This document shows positions 1 to 8,731 of a DNA stretch of 64,000 nt, one piece after another (the first letter of the stretch is position 1; every line of letters begins with the position of its first letter). The position numbers and the translations under genes are program-made. Below the pieces are notes generated by a model. That model saw nothing but the letters and a program-made list of their open reading frames with translations, did no database searches and was not told the origin of the DNA. The stretch is taken from assembly GCF_003688595.1 (NCBI RefSeq), contig NZ_RCWT01000011.1, forward strand, positions 62,001-126,000, written 5' to 3'. Source of the DNA: Sphingomonas sp. PP-F2F-G114-C0414. GTDB taxonomy: Bacteria; Pseudomonadota; Alphaproteobacteria; Sphingomonadales; Sphingomonadaceae.

Positions 1-392
1 TGCTGGTCGACAATGCGGTGAAGATCTCCACCGCCAAGCTCGATCCGACCGTGTTCGCCGGCAAGCCGGTAGCGATCGACAGCGTCGAATGGTTCGCAAG
101 TCCTTCGGCGATGGCGGGGCTGCTGGATCGGTTGCGACGGGCGGACGTCACGACCCACGCGGTGATGGCGGTCAATGCCGGGGTCGATCCGGCTATCGCC
201 AAGCGGTTTGGGTATGTCGGGTTCAAGGGTGGTGGCGAGCCTGGCGTGCTGACCTTGAACTATCTGGTGCAGGCGAAGGACGGGCGCTGGTATGCGGCGA
301 CCGGGAACTGGCACCGGGCTGATGATGGCGTGAACGAGGTTCGGTTCGCGGGGCTGATGGGGCGGGCGCTGGCGTTGTTGGCGGCGCGGTAG
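1..392 (+). CDS. Serine hydrolase (beta-lactamase fold), C-terminal part only
   Basis: The gene is cut by the left edge of the window; the open frame runs in from base 3 with no start visible. The 130 or so residues seen resemble the end of class A beta-lactamase-like serine hydrolases: a motif FKGGGEPGVL sits where the KTG-type triad of this fold is expected, followed by paired beta strands and a C-terminal helix (GLMGRALALLAA). The catalytic Ser and Lys would lie upstream, outside the window, so activity cannot be judged. The substrate is unknown; the assignment rests on the shape of the C-terminal segment. The gene is followed by palindromic repeat B1. Confidence 0.55.
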   Translation, partial: LVDNAVKISTAKLDPTVFAGKPVAIDSVEWFASPSAMAGLLDRLRRADVTTHAVMAVNAGVDPAIAKRFGYVGFKGGGEPGVLTLNYLVQAKDGRWYAATGNWHRADDGVNEVRFAGLMGRALALLAAR

Positions 393-422
393 GGTTCGCT
401 GCCCCGCCCCATATCAAGGGCC

Positions 423-529
423 GCCACCGCGGCGAAGGCCGGGGTCCAATTGGGGAACGCTGCTAACGGCGGGTAGCGCCTCGTTATTTCCACCTTCCCA
501 ATTGGGCCCCGGCCTTCGCCGGGGTGGTG
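423..529. repeat. Palindromic repeat, family B, copy 1
   Basis: An imperfect inverted repeat. The left arm contains GGCGAAGGCCGGGGTCCAATTGG and the right arm its complement CCAATTGGGCCCCGGCCTTCG, with about 50 bp of variable sequence between. It has no ORF. It lies between the convergent hydrolase and GNAT genes and could act as a bidirectional terminator. The same arms recur near 38.6, 50.2 and 55.7 kb. Confidence 0.85.
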
Positions 530-555
530 TTATCAGAGGGGATAGCGGCGGTGGC

Positions 556-1092
556 TCAGGCCCGCCCAGCCGCCTGCCAGCTATCCGCGCAGAGCCCGTA
601 GATCAGGCTGTCGCGCAACCCCAGATGCGTTTCCCACTCGTCGCGCAACAGACGCTCGCGGCGGAAACCGAGACGTTCCAGCAACGTGATCGACGCAGTA
701 TTCTCAGTGTCCGCGTCGGCGAACACCCTACTCCGGCCTTCCGCGAACAACCGATCGATCACTGCCGACACAGCCTCGCGCGCGATCCCTCGCCCCCAGG
801 CCTCCCGCGCGAGGATGAAACCGATCTCCGTCACCCCTGCGCCGTCCGCCTCGCTCCCCGAGACCCAGCCGATTGCGCGGTCGTCGCCGGTGCGGGTGAT
901 CGCCCAGGTACGCTGGTTGCCGGGGGCGGCTTCCTCGGCGAGGTAGGTGCGGACGTCGTCGACCGAACCCAGGGGGCCATCGGCGGAATAGGCCATCAGC
1001 TCCGCGTCGGCGAGCATCGGGTGCAACGCGGTCGCGTCGCCCTCGACGAGCGGCCGCAGGCGCAGCCGACGCGTCTTCAACACCGGCGACAC
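556..1092 (-). CDS. GNAT family N-acetyltransferase (RimJ/RimL type)
   Basis: Product of about 178 residues with the single-domain GNAT pattern of the RimJ/RimL group: an N-terminal LKTRRLRLRPL strand, a central WGRGIAREA motif that binds the pyrophosphate of acetyl-CoA (the R/Q-x-x-G-x-A signature), and the late NTASITLLERLGFRRE motif. It should transfer an acetyl group from acetyl-CoA to a small-molecule amine or a protein N-terminus; the substrate cannot be read from sequence. The frame stays open upstream to 1173, but that stretch is unconserved and runs into the LysR gene, so the GTG at 1092 is preferred; a second GTG at 1083 is possible. It lies just downstream of the LysR gene in the same direction. 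Confidence 0.85.
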   Translation of the reverse strand: MSPVLKTRRLRLRPLVEGDATALHPMLADAELMAYSADGPLGSVDDVRTYLAEEAAPGNQRTWAITRTGDDRAIGWVSGSEADGAGVTEIGFILAREAWGRGIAREAVSAVIDRLFAEGRSRVFADADTENTASITLLERLGFRRERLLRDEWETHLGLRDSLIYGLCADSWQAAGRA

Positions 1093-1124
1093 GCCAGCGC
1101 GACGGGGTCGGCGCCCGGGTTGCC

Positions 1125-1907
1125 TCACGCGGTCAGGGCATCCACGAGCGCGCGGACTTTCTTCTGGCGCCACTGCGGGAGTGGCGCAACGAGCCAGTAC
1201 CCCCCCTTCGAGGGCTGCGACTCCCCGATAAGCCGTACGCGGGCCTGCGCCAGATCGCGCCGCGCGAGCAGTTCGGGCACCGTCGCCCGACCAAGCCCCG
1301 CCGCCGCCGCGTCGATCGCGAGTCCGGCATCGGTGACGCGGACTAGCGCTACGCCGTCTTCACCGGACCATGCGATCGCGGCTTCGCTATCCGTGCCGGG
1401 CTTGGCGATCGTCACCATGCCTTCGGATTCGAGCGCCTCGCCCTCGTGCTCGCCGGGGCCATCGCCCCAGCGGATCGCGAGGTCGAGATTGGCTTCGGTG
1501 AAGTCGACATTCTCGTCGGCGGTGATCAGCACGAAGCGCAACTCGGGATCGGCCTCGGCGATCTGCGCTAGCCGTGGCATCAGCCATTTCTCGGTCAGGT
1601 CGCGCGGCGCGGCGATCGTCAGCGATTTAGAGGACTGCCCCGCCTGCATCGCGCGAACCGCTTCCTCGAACTGGAGGAACCCGCCACGGAGCGCGCCTAG
1701 ACCCGCTTCCGCCTCAGGCGTCAGTTCCAGCCCGCGCGTGGTGCGGCGGAACAGCACGACGCCAAGAGTATCCTCCAGCGCGCGGATCTGCTGGCCGACC
1801 GCGGCCGGCGTCACCGCGAGTTCGTCCGCAGCGCGCGTGAACGACAGATGCCGCGCCGCAGCGTCGAGCACGCGCAGGCCGTTGAGCGGGAGATGCGTGC
1901 GCTTCAA
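1125..1907 (-). CDS. LysR-type transcriptional regulator (GcvA-like)
   Basis: Product of 260 residues. Residues 5-65 form the winged helix-turn-helix typical of LysR proteins (LRVLDAAARHLSFTRAADEL, then TPAAVGQQIRALEDTLG and LFRRTTRGLELT). The rest is the periplasmic-binding-like effector domain, somewhat short for the family. The opening PLNGLRVLDAAARH and the VSQQI/VGQQIR turn are typical of the GcvA/AmpR subgroup. The start codon overlaps the end of apaG by 4 bp, so the two are probably translationally coupled, and the GNAT gene follows after about 30 bp. The ligand and targets are unknown; no divergent target gene is present. Confidence 0.9.
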   Translation of the reverse strand: MKRTHLPLNGLRVLDAAARHLSFTRAADELAVTPAAVGQQIRALEDTLGVVLFRRTTRGLELTPEAEAGLGALRGGFLQFEEAVRAMQAGQSSKSLTIAAPRDLTEKWLMPRLAQIAEADPELRFVLITADENVDFTEANLDLAIRWGDGPGEHEGEALESEGMVTIAKPGTDSEAAIAWSGEDGVALVRVTDAGLAIDAAAAGLGRATVPELLARRDLAQARVRLIGESQPSKGGYWLVAPLPQWRQKKVRALVDALTA

Positions 1908-2302
1908 TTGAGCACCGCGGGGGCGAACAGCGAGAAGCGGGGAATCTCGACCGCGAACACGGCGCCGTCTTCACGGACCATCTGGTAGCTCCCCTGCATC
2001 GCGCCCGAGGGCGTCGCGAGCGGGCAGCCCGAGACATAGTCGAAGCTCGCGCCCGGTTCGATCACCGGCTGTTCGCCGACCACGCCTTCGCCCTCGACCG
2101 AGTGGCGCGCGCCACGGCCATCGGTGATGACCCAGTGGCGGGTGAGCAGCTGGACGGTCTCGGTGCCCTCGTTTTCGAGGCGGATATGATACGCCCAGAA
2201 CCAACGGCCACGCTCCGGCTCGGACTGTTCGGGCAAATAGCTGACCGACACGCGCACCGTCACCCCATCGGTCGTCGCCGCGTTGGGGAACAGCGCCTTC
2301 AT
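1904..2302 (-). CDS. apaG: ApaG domain protein
   Basis: Product of 132 residues spanning the whole ApaG/DUF525 fold, an immunoglobulin-like beta sandwich. Visible family features are VRVSVSYLPEQSEP, the RWFWAYHIRLENEG strand, LLTRHWVITDGRG and GCPLATPSGAMQGSYQM. In enterobacteria the gene is linked to apaH and tied to divalent cation phenotypes, but the biochemical role is unsettled. It follows metZ with a 4-bp overlap (metZ ends at 2299) and overlaps the LysR start by 4 bp, so metZ-apaG-lysR-GNAT is likely one transcript. Confidence 0.95.
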   Translation of the reverse strand: MKALFPNAATTDGVTVRVSVSYLPEQSEPERGRWFWAYHIRLENEGTETVQLLTRHWVITDGRGARHSVEGEGVVGEQPVIEPGASFDYVSGCPLATPSGAMQGSYQMVREDGAVFAVEIPRFSLFAPAVLN

Positions 2303-3504
2303 AGGCCCGCCTGGCGCAGCGCCTGATCAAGGTCGTCGATCACGTCCTGCGCATCCTCGAGCCCGACGTTGATCCGGAGAAGCCCCTCGGTCACACCCAT
2401 CTCGATCTGCTTGTCGGGCGAGACGCTGGCATGCGTCGTCGACGCCGGGTGCGTCATCAGCGAGCGCGAGTCGCCGATGTTGTTCGAGATATCGACCAGC
2501 TCGAGCGCGTCGAGCAGTGCGTGCGCCTGTTCGCGCCCTTCGACCTCGAACGCGAAGATCGGCCCGCATGCGTCCATCTGGCGCTTGGCCAGTTCGTGCT
2601 GCGGATGGCTCGGCAGGAAGGGATGCAGCACGCGGGGCACGCGGCCTTCGAGGAATTCGCCGACCTTCATCGCGTTCTCGGACTGGCGGTGGATGCGCAG
2701 GTCGAGCGTTTCGAGGCCCTTGAGCACCACCCAGGCGTTGAACGGCGACAGCGTCGGCCCGGTGTTGCGCGTGAACGGCAACAGCGTGTTGGTGATGAAA
2801 TCCTCGGTGCCGCAGACGGCGCCGGCGAGCACGCGGCCCTGCCCGTCCATCATCTTGGTCGCGCTGTACGCGGTGACATCCGCGCCGAACTCCATCGGCC
2901 GCTGAAGCGCCGGCGTCGCGAAGGCGTTGTCCACCACCGTCGTGATGCCGCGTTCGCGCGCGATGTCGCAGATCGCCTTCAGGTCGGCGATGTCCATCGT
3001 CGGGTTGGCGGGCGTCTCGAAGAAAAACACCTTCGTCTCGGGACGGACCGCGTCGAGGAACGCCTGCGGATCGCGCGCATCGACGATCGTCGTGGCGATC
3101 CCGAACTTCGGCAGCAGCGTGTCGGTCAGCCAGCGGCACGAGCCGAACGCCGCGCGGCCGCCGACGAGGTGATCGCCGGTCTGGAGCTGGCACAGCAGCG
3201 ACGCGGTCATCGCCGCCATGCCCGTCGCCATCGTCCGGCACGCCTCGGCGCCCTCCAGCAGGGCGATCCGCTCCTCGAGCATCTGCACGGTCGGGTTCTG
3301 GAGCCGGGAATAGGTCATCCCCTCCTGCTCGCCCGCAAAGCGCGCCGCGGCGTCGCCCGCCTTGTCGTAGCAATAGCCCGAGGTGAGGAACAACGCCTCC
3401 GACGTCTCGCCATATTCGCTGCGGGCGGTGCCGCCGCGGATGGCCCGCGTCGCGGGACGCCAATGCTGAGTGATCGAACGATCCTGGCCGGTCTTGCGCT
3501 TCAT
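2299..3504 (-). CDS. metZ: O-succinylhomoserine sulfhydrylase
   Basis: Product of about 401 residues of the Cys/Met metabolism PLP-dependent family. It makes homocysteine directly from O-succinylhomoserine and sulfide in methionine synthesis. The PLP lysine is in SATK near residue 217; the phosphate-binding loop ATGMAAMTASLL (about 92-103), FFETPANPTM and VVDNAFATP, and the C-terminal TTHASVSP and LLRINVGLED blocks are all present. The ATG at 3504 is chosen because the protein opens at MKRKTGQDRS as in relatives; the frame continues upstream but through a GC-rich leader and a repeat arm. The leader from about 3505 to 3600 may be structured and is described separately. Confidence 0.93.
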   Translation of the reverse strand: MKRKTGQDRSITQHWRPATRAIRGGTARSEYGETSEALFLTSGYCYDKAGDAAARFAGEQEGMTYSRLQNPTVQMLEERIALLEGAEACRTMATGMAAMTASLLCQLQTGDHLVGGRAAFGSCRWLTDTLLPKFGIATTIVDARDPQAFLDAVRPETKVFFFETPANPTMDIADLKAICDIARERGITTVVDNAFATPALQRPMEFGADVTAYSATKMMDGQGRVLAGAVCGTEDFITNTLLPFTRNTGPTLSPFNAWVVLKGLETLDLRIHRQSENAMKVGEFLEGRVPRVLHPFLPSHPQHELAKRQMDACGPIFAFEVEGREQAHALLDALELVDISNNIGDSRSLMTHPASTTHASVSPDKQIEMGVTEGLLRINVGLEDAQDVIDDLDQALRQAGL

Positions 3505-3600
3505 GCGCGCCGCTTTGCCGGGGGGGAGCCGCGATGACAAGCCCGGGCACAAGCCTTGCGGGTGTGTGACCCTGTTACGGGGGGCGTCATTCTCCCCTCC
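3505..3600 (-). promoter_or_regulatory. Possible structured leader of metZ
   Basis: The roughly 95-nt minus-strand leader of metZ contains a 4-bp hairpin, GGGT-CACAC-ACCC (3572 to 3560). The CACA of its loop can pair with UGUG at 3551-3548, an H-type pseudoknot geometry. A direct repeat of GGCTTGT follows. Methionine genes of alphaproteobacteria often carry SAM-II or SAM/SAH riboswitches, but I could not match the conserved bases of either class. Structure is suggested by sequence only; function is unproven. Confidence 0.25.
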
Positions 3601-3621
3601 CTGGAAGGGAGGGGGGTGAGA
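3591..3621. repeat. Short hairpin resembling family D
   Basis: The sequence CTCCCCTCCCTGGAAGGGAGGGG is a near-perfect hairpin between the glycosyltransferase gene and metZ. It resembles one arm of the larger family D elements and may be a remnant. It could also terminate transcription. Confidence 0.55.
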
Positions 3622-3625
3622 AGGT

Positions 3626-4726
3626 TCAGTACCGGCCCCAGGTGAATTTCGAGGACAGCGCGTAGTTCCACACCGCACCGACCAGCACGCCGATCAGCGC
3701 CGATGCTGCCCATGCGCCGTCGCGCATCTCGTACAAGAACGCGGCGATGCCGACGTTGGCGATCGCGCCGACCGAGCAGATCACCGCGAACGACACCCAG
3801 CCGTCGACCAGTTGCCGCCAGCCCTTCAGACGCCGATCACGATAGGTCAGCGCGTTGTTGAGGAAGAAATTGAAGGTGAGCGCGGCAAGCGTCGCCCCGA
3901 TTTCGCCGATCACGAAATTCGTGCCGAGCCCGACGAACAGCGCGGTCAGCACTGCCATGTGGATGCCGACGCCGAGCACGCCGATCGCCGAGAACATCGC
4001 GAACCGCACCGGCACGACCCGCCCGAACATCCGGTCGTAGATCGCGATCAGATATTCCATCGCGACGACGTGATCGAGCTTGCTCTCGCCCTCGGTGCGA
4101 CAGCGGAAGGTATAGGGTACCTCGACGAAACGCAGCGGTGTCGGCGACGCGGTGAGCAGGTCGAGCAGGATCTTGAAGCCGATCGCCGACAGCGAGGGCG
4201 CGAGGCGGCGGACGATGTCGGTGCGGATCATGAAGAAGCCGCTCATCGGATCGTTGAGGTCGCACTTCAGCACGCGGCGCGACAGCTTGGTGGCGAGCGC
4301 CGATTTGGCGACCCGGTCGCTGTCCCACTCCCCGGTGCAGCCGCCGCTGACGAAGCGCGAGCCGATCGCCACGTCGGTCTCGCCGTCCTTGAGCAGATCG
4401 AGCATCGTCGGCAGCAATGTCTCGTCGTGCTGGAGATCGCCGTCGATCACCGCGACGATCGGGGCGGCTGTGGCGCACATCCCCTCGATGCACGCCGACG
4501 ACAGCCCGCGCCGGCCGATCCGCTGGATCACGCGGACCCGCTTGTCGAGCCGGGCGATCTCGCGCGCGGCATCCGCCGTACCGTCGGGACTGTCGTCGTC
4601 GACGAAGATCGCCTCCCAGTTGCGCCCGGCCAGCGCTTGGTCGAGCTTGGCGATCAACGTCGGAACGTTGGCCTTCTCGTTGAACGTCGGGATGACGATC
4701 GCAAATTCGAGAAGGTCGGCGATCAC
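3626..4726 (-). CDS. Glycosyltransferase family 2 fused to a GtrA-like membrane domain
   Basis: Product of about 366 residues. Residues 1-230 form a DPM1-like GT2 domain: FAIVIPTFNEKANV, the nucleotide-sugar motif VDDDSPDGT, and VIDGDLQHDE with the DxD-type metal site. Residues 240-366 carry four hydrophobic segments of the GtrA type ending in NYALSSKFTWGRY. Such fusions move a sugar from a nucleotide donor to polyprenyl phosphate and help flip it, feeding lipid or polysaccharide modification; the actual sugar is unknown. The GTG at 4726 is preferred because it begins 4 bp after the leuB stop; an in-frame ATG at 4789 lies inside leuB. Pairing with leuB seems positional only. Confidence 0.88.
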   Translation of the reverse strand: MIADLLEFAIVIPTFNEKANVPTLIAKLDQALAGRNWEAIFVDDDSPDGTADAAREIARLDKRVRVIQRIGRRGLSSACIEGMCATAAPIVAVIDGDLQHDETLLPTMLDLLKDGETDVAIGSRFVSGGCTGEWDSDRVAKSALATKLSRRVLKCDLNDPMSGFFMIRTDIVRRLAPSLSAIGFKILLDLLTASPTPLRFVEVPYTFRCRTEGESKLDHVVAMEYLIAIYDRMFGRVVPVRFAMFSAIGVLGVGIHMAVLTALFVGLGTNFVIGEIGATLAALTFNFFLNNALTYRDRRLKGWRQLVDGWVSFAVICSVGAIANVGIAAFLYEMRDGAWAASALIGVLVGAVWNYALSSKFTWGRY

Positions 4727-4730
4727 CGGG

Positions 4731-5777
4731 TCAGCCGAGTTCGGCGAGAACGGCGTCGCCCATCGCAGAGGTCGAGAGCGTGCCGCCAAGATCTGGCGTG
4801 CGCGCGCCCTTCAGGATCGCGGCGGCGACCGCTGCCTCGATCCGGTCGGCGGCTTCGGGCAGGTCGAGCGAGTGGCGCAACATCATCGCCGCGGACAGGA
4901 TTGCGGCGCAGGGATTGGCCTTGCCCTGCCCGGCGATGTCGGGCGCGCTGCCGTGGATCGGCTCGTACATGCCCTTGTTCGAGTCGTTCAGCGCGGCGGA
5001 CGGCAGCATGCCGATCGAGCCGGCGCACATCGATGCCTCGTCCGAGAGGATGTCGCCGAACAAATTACCGGTGACGATCACGTCGAACTGCCCCGGATTG
5101 CGCACCAACTGCATTGCCGCATTGTCGACGTACATATGGCTGAGCGAGACGTCGGGATAGTCGGCCGACACCTCGATCACGACGTCGCGCCACAGCTGCG
5201 AGGTCTCGAGCACGTTGGCCTTGTCGACCGAGAGCAGCTTGCCTTTCCGCGTCCGCGCGGTTTCGAAACCGACGCGAGCGATGCGCGCGATCTCGGCCTC
5301 GTCGTAGCGCATCTCGTCATGGCCTTCGCGCAGGCCCTCGGCCGTCGTGCGGATGCCCTTGGCGCCGAAATACACGTCGCCGGTCAGTTCGCGGACGATG
5401 ACCATGTCGATCGAGCGGGCGATCTCGGGGCGGAGCGCGGAGGCGTCCTCAAGGCCGGCGAACAGTTTCGCAGGGCGCAGGTTGGCGAACAGGCCGAGTT
5501 CCTTGCGCAGGCCGAGAATGGCCTGCTCGGGGCGAAACTGGCGTTCGAGCGCATCGCAGTCGGGATCGCCGACTGCACCGAACAGGATCGCGTCCGCGCG
5601 CTTGGCGAGTTCGAGTGTCTCGGGCGGCAGCGGATGACCCGCGGCCTTGTATGCGGCGCCGCCGACGAGGCCCTCTTCGTAGGTGAGGTCGAGACCGAGC
5701 GTATCGAGCACCCGCCGCGCTTCCGCGGTGACTTCGGGTCCGATGCCGTCGCCGGCCAGTATCGCAATCAAAGGCAT
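4731..5777 (-). CDS. leuB: 3-isopropylmalate dehydrogenase
   Basis: Product of 348 residues, full length for LeuB. It oxidises and decarboxylates 3-isopropylmalate with NAD in leucine synthesis. Visible motifs are [10 protein letters not shown] at the N-terminus, the substrate arginines in [15 protein letters not shown] and [21 protein letters not shown] with the catalytic Lys, the metal-binding [10 protein letters not shown], and the NAD loop [18 protein letters not shown]. The ATG at 5777 has an AGGAGG ribosome site at normal spacing, which decides the start over an upstream in-frame codon at 5825. leuC and leuD are not in the window. recO ends about 40 bp upstream. Confidence 0.97.
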   Translation of the reverse strand: MPLIAILAGDGIGPEVTAEARRVLDTLGLDLTYEEGLVGGAAYKAAGHPLPPETLELAKRADAILFGAVGDPDCDALERQFRPEQAILGLRKELGLFANLRPAKLFAGLEDASALRPEIARSIDMVIVRELTGDVYFGAKGIRTTAEGLREGHDEMRYDEAEIARIARVGFETARTRKGKLLSVDKANVLETSQLWRDVVIEVSADYPDVSLSHMYVDNAAMQLVRNPGQFDVIVTGNLFGDILSDEASMCAGSIGMLPSAALNDSNKGMYEPIHGSAPDIAGQGKANPCAAILSAAMMLRHSLDLPEAADRIEAAVAAAILKGARTPDLGGTLSTSAMGDAVLAELG

Positions 5778-5817
5778 GTGCGTTCCTCCTGCGCGGGCCT
5801 TGCCGGGCGAGGCGCGC

Positions 5818-6549
5818 TCACGCAACCGCCCTTTTGAGCCGATCGACCAGCCGGTCGCGCGCCGCCAACGGGTCGGCGCGACGGTCGACGAGGATGTCGC
5901 GCGCGAGGAAATGTCCCGTCAGGCGCAGGCCGTCGAAGATGTCGGGCCAGTCCGCTTCGCCGCCGGCCTTGACGAAGGGCGGCAATCTCAGCAGCTTGGC
6001 CTCGTAGCCGAACGCCGCCCCGCGCGAGACCGCCGCGCCGCTTTTGGGGCTGACGAAGCCGAGATCGTCCTCGGTGCCGCTGGCAACGCACCGATCCAGA
6101 TCGAGCCCGAAACCGAGTTCGGCGAGCAGCAGCAATTCGTACCGCACCAGTGCCGCCGCCCAGCCGCGCGCGGACGGCGCCGCCTCGATCGCGCCGAGCA
6201 CGCCCTCCAGCGCATCGTGGATGTGCGGATAGGGCTGCGCTTCGGGCAGCGCGGCGGCGGTGAGCGCGGTGGCCCATTCGAGCGCGCCCGCGGCGAGCGG
6301 CTCGCCGTGCATCTGCGCGCGACTGTGGATCAGCTCGGCGGTCAGCGAGGCGAGTTGCTCGCCGGTCCGCGCGCGCCACTCGCCCTGGATGACGTTCGCC
6401 TGGAGTAGCACCGGCCGCATCGCGCGCGAGCGGCCACCGCGGACGTAGCCGGGCTGGATGCCGTCGTTACGGGTCAGCGCGCGCACGATCGCGCCATGCT
6501 CGCCGTGTTGGCGGACGGCGACGACGATGGCGGCTGCGCGGAGATGCAT
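5818..6549 (-). CDS. recO: DNA repair protein RecO
   Basis: Product of 243 residues, normal for RecO. The N-terminal OB fold (residues 1-80) includes the open [19 protein letters not shown] and [21 protein letters not shown] stretches; the helical C-terminal half includes [25 protein letters not shown]. The zinc-finger cysteines found in some RecO proteins are mostly missing here; only one Cys is seen (CVASG). RecO loads RecA on SSB-coated single strands with RecR in recombinational gap repair. It is the first gene before leuB on this strand, preceded by repeat A1. Confidence 0.9.
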   Translation of the reverse strand: MHLRAAAIVVAVRQHGEHGAIVRALTRNDGIQPGYVRGGRSRAMRPVLLQANVIQGEWRARTGEQLASLTAELIHSRAQMHGEPLAAGALEWATALTAAALPEAQPYPHIHDALEGVLGAIEAAPSARGWAAALVRYELLLLAELGFGLDLDRCVASGTEDDLGFVSPKSGAAVSRGAAFGYEAKLLRLPPFVKAGGEADWPDIFDGLRLTGHFLARDILVDRRADPLAARDRLVDRLKRAVA

Positions 6550-6604
6550 GGGGTGTTCTTAGCCTCTCCTGCGGTGCGTGGGAGGCCTCTTGTTCCGCCT
6601 GCCC

Positions 6605-6686
6605 CGTCATCCTGACGAAAGTCAGGATCCAGAATAACGAATGCCACCCTGCGTGGCTCTGGATCCTGACTTTCGTCAGGATGACG
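6605..6686. repeat. Palindromic repeat, family A, copy 1
   Basis: About 82 bp. The left arm CGTCATCCTGACGAAAGTCA and its complement at the right end flank a variable centre. Each arm is itself a hairpin: TCCTGAC, loop GAAA, GTCAGGA. It lies between recO and the acyltransferase gene. It carries no coding sequence. Confidence 0.9.
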
Positions 6687-6744
6687 GTGGTGGGTCTTTA
6701 GGAAAATGCGATCCAAGGCGCGGATAGGAGAAACTATTCCGATC

Positions 6745-7659
6745 CTAGTGTCGGATGTTCTGCGCGAGCTTGGCTAGGGCGGGATGGGTCGCCGCGCGCT
6801 TTGCCGAGGCTATCGCACTATCAAACCCTTGCAACGCCGCCACCGTCGCGCGGTTCGCTAGCGTCCGCCGCAGCAACAGCACATCTACGCACGCTGTCCC
6901 CGCGGTCGAGAATTGGCGCTTGTGCTGACCTTCGCCCTCGGTGAAGTCGAACCGCGCAAAGCGCCTCCCGGCGAACAGCTCGCGCATCGCCTCGACCTGC
7001 AGAACCGCCCCCGGCGACAGGTCGTTATGCACCGGGTCATGCCCGACATAGGTGTAGCACAGCGACTCGCCATCGGCCGTGCAGCACAGATATGCGGCCG
7101 GGGTTCCCGCGATAAACAGGAGCCAGGCGCGCAGTCCGCCCTGGGCCGCGAGCGATCCGAGATGGCGCACCGAAACAACATCGTCGGGCAGTCCCGATCC
7201 GAGCAGCTTCTCCTGATACGTCGTCGTGGACACCGCGCGGGCGAGCGGATGGAAGGCCGCAAACGCCTCCGCATCATGATAGCGCCGGATATCGAGCACG
7301 CCGCCGTTCGCCGCCGCGAGCTTCTTGGCCTTGCGCTTGATCCCCGACCGCGCGCTCCCCGAAAGACCCGCCAGCCACGCCGCCTCGCCCGCTGCCAGAT
7401 CGACATGATACCGCACGTATCGCTGCCGGACGAACGCGAGCAGGCCGCGGCGATCGAGACCGGCAAGCATCGGCTCGGGCAACGACGTCACCAGATATCC
7501 GTCGGCATCGTCGGGCAGCGGCGGCAGGACCAGCCCGGTCGCTGTCGCAGCCGGCGCCAGCACGGCATCGAGCGAAAACGCCACGCGCACCAGCCGTCGC
7601 GGGATCGTCGCCAGAGTCCGCGCGCCAACCTGGAACTTCAGCGCGATACGCGGCGTCAT
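6745..7659 (-). CDS. FemAB/BioF2-like acyltransferase
   Basis: Product of about 304 residues with the double-GNAT layout of FemAB/CelD-like proteins (Acetyltransf_6 type). Supporting segments are LSGSARSGIKRKAKKL (residues about 100-116), LRAWLLFIAGTPAAYLC, the conserved YTYVGHDPVHNDLSPGAVL, and FDFTEGEGQHKRQFS near the C-terminus, the last two being hallmarks of the family. Relatives acylate sugars or amino-sugar polymers at the cell envelope. The ATG at 7659 overlaps the stop of the deacetylase gene (ATGA), which fixes the start and suggests coupled translation and a joint role in polysaccharide modification. The exact acyl donor and acceptor are unknown. Confidence 0.8.
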   Translation of the reverse strand: MTPRIALKFQVGARTLATIPRRLVRVAFSLDAVLAPAATATGLVLPPLPDDADGYLVTSLPEPMLAGLDRRGLLAFVRQRYVRYHVDLAAGEAAWLAGLSGSARSGIKRKAKKLAAANGGVLDIRRYHDAEAFAAFHPLARAVSTTTYQEKLLGSGLPDDVVSVRHLGSLAAQGGLRAWLLFIAGTPAAYLCCTADGESLCYTYVGHDPVHNDLSPGAVLQVEAMRELFAGRRFARFDFTEGEGQHKRQFSTAGTACVDVLLLRRTLANRATVAALQGFDSAIASAKRAATHPALAKLAQNIRH

Positions 7660-8717
7660 CCGCGACGCATCGATCCCGGTCGCTCCTCGACCCAGTTCGA
7701 CCAGAGCTGTTCGGCCTGCCGCCAGCGCGTCCGGAGCGCATCGGGACCAAGCGGCACGTCGGCGCGTCCCAGCGCCAAGGTCGGACGATCGGCGAAGTGC
7801 ATGGTGGGCAGCACTTCGCGCATCTCCGACAAGGTGCCGCACAGCGCCTGGAAACGCCGGACATGGACCGCGTTCGGCCGCGTGCCGCGCCGGTTGGCGA
7901 GTTCGAAGCCGTGGCTGACGATCGTCACCGCCGAATGGCCCGCCACCGCAGCGTGCTCCAGCGCGTCATAGCTTTCGCCTGCCGACAGCGCACAGAGCTG
8001 GAATGTCCGCACCCGCCCGCGGATATCCTCGATCACGGTCACCGGCACTTCGATGATACAGCGTTCGCCGCCGCCCGCGGTATCGTCGATGCACCATGCG
8101 ACCGGCGCGATCTGATCGGCCGCCAACGAAATGCGGCTCGTCCCCGGTGCTTCAGACCCGTTATGGCTGCTGTCATAGCTGAAACCGAGCATCGCCAACG
8201 CGGTCAGCGTATCGTCGTTCGCGGCATAGCTTCCCGCGCGAAAGGCGATCGGCTTGGGCGCGCCGGCCTCGATCAGCAGGTCTCTCGCCTGACCGAGAAG
8301 GTCGCGCTGTTCGGTCAGGCTGTAGTCGAACAGTTCGAAGCGCGCATGCGCGGCGCCGCGATCGCCCGCCTTGGCGCCCGTCCAGTTGGGGTGAATGTGA
8401 AGCTGAACCTCCTGCCCGGCCTCGAGAATCGTCTCGATCATGCGGCGGACCGGCGCCATCCCGAAGGTGATCGCGGGCATCGGGTCCACGAAGAAACAGG
8501 CTTTCAGATCGTGCCGCGCCAGCTCGGCGAGCTGATAGCCGAGCCCCACCCCCGCGGGTTCGAGCGACTTCGCATAGATCGCCTCGCAATCCAGACCCGC
8601 CGCGTGGTGCCGCCAGGCGAACTCGGTATCGACGGTGAGGAAAACGGATGTCGTCACTGCCGCAGCCTGTAACAATTCGTGATGAAGATTCTGTTTAGCC
8701 CGGTCGAGCGAATCCAT
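7656..8717 (-). CDS. Polysaccharide deacetylase-like (NodB fold) protein
   Basis: Product of 353 residues without a signal peptide. It has NodB-fold landmarks: SVFLTVDTEF with the catalytic-type Asp near residue 30, HIHPNW with two possible metal-ligand histidines (107, 109), FRAGSYAAND, and late VTIVSHGFEL with a further His. Family members remove N-acetyl groups from amino sugars, but this subgroup has a divergent first motif and may act on another substrate. The start at 8717 has GGCGAGG upstream; the frame extends farther but into uvrC. It lies 14 bp after uvrC and overlaps the acyltransferase by 4 bp, so uvrC-deacetylase-acyltransferase may be co-transcribed. Confidence 0.8.
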   Translation of the reverse strand: MDSLDRAKQNLHHELLQAAAVTTSVFLTVDTEFAWRHHAAGLDCEAIYAKSLEPAGVGLGYQLAELARHDLKACFFVDPMPAITFGMAPVRRMIETILEAGQEVQLHIHPNWTGAKAGDRGAAHARFELFDYSLTEQRDLLGQARDLLIEAGAPKPIAFRAGSYAANDDTLTALAMLGFSYDSSHNGSEAPGTSRISLAADQIAPVAWCIDDTAGGGERCIIEVPVTVIEDIRGRVRTFQLCALSAGESYDALEHAAVAGHSAVTIVSHGFELANRRGTRPNAVHVRRFQALCGTLSEMREVLPTMHFADRPTLALGRADVPLGPDALRTRWRQAEQLWSNWVEERPGSMRRG

Positions 8718-8731
8718 ATCCTCGCCTGAGG

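Noticed and set aside
502..1911. Long plus-strand ORF of 469 codons opposite the GNAT and LysR genes
   Set aside because: Its protein is low-complexity, Arg/Ser/Pro-rich and matches nothing; it is the antisense of two well-supported genes, as expected in GC-rich DNA.
3505..3600. SAM-II riboswitch before metZ
   Set aside because: A pseudoknot is possible, but the conserved bases of SAM-II could not be placed, so only a possible structured leader is reported.
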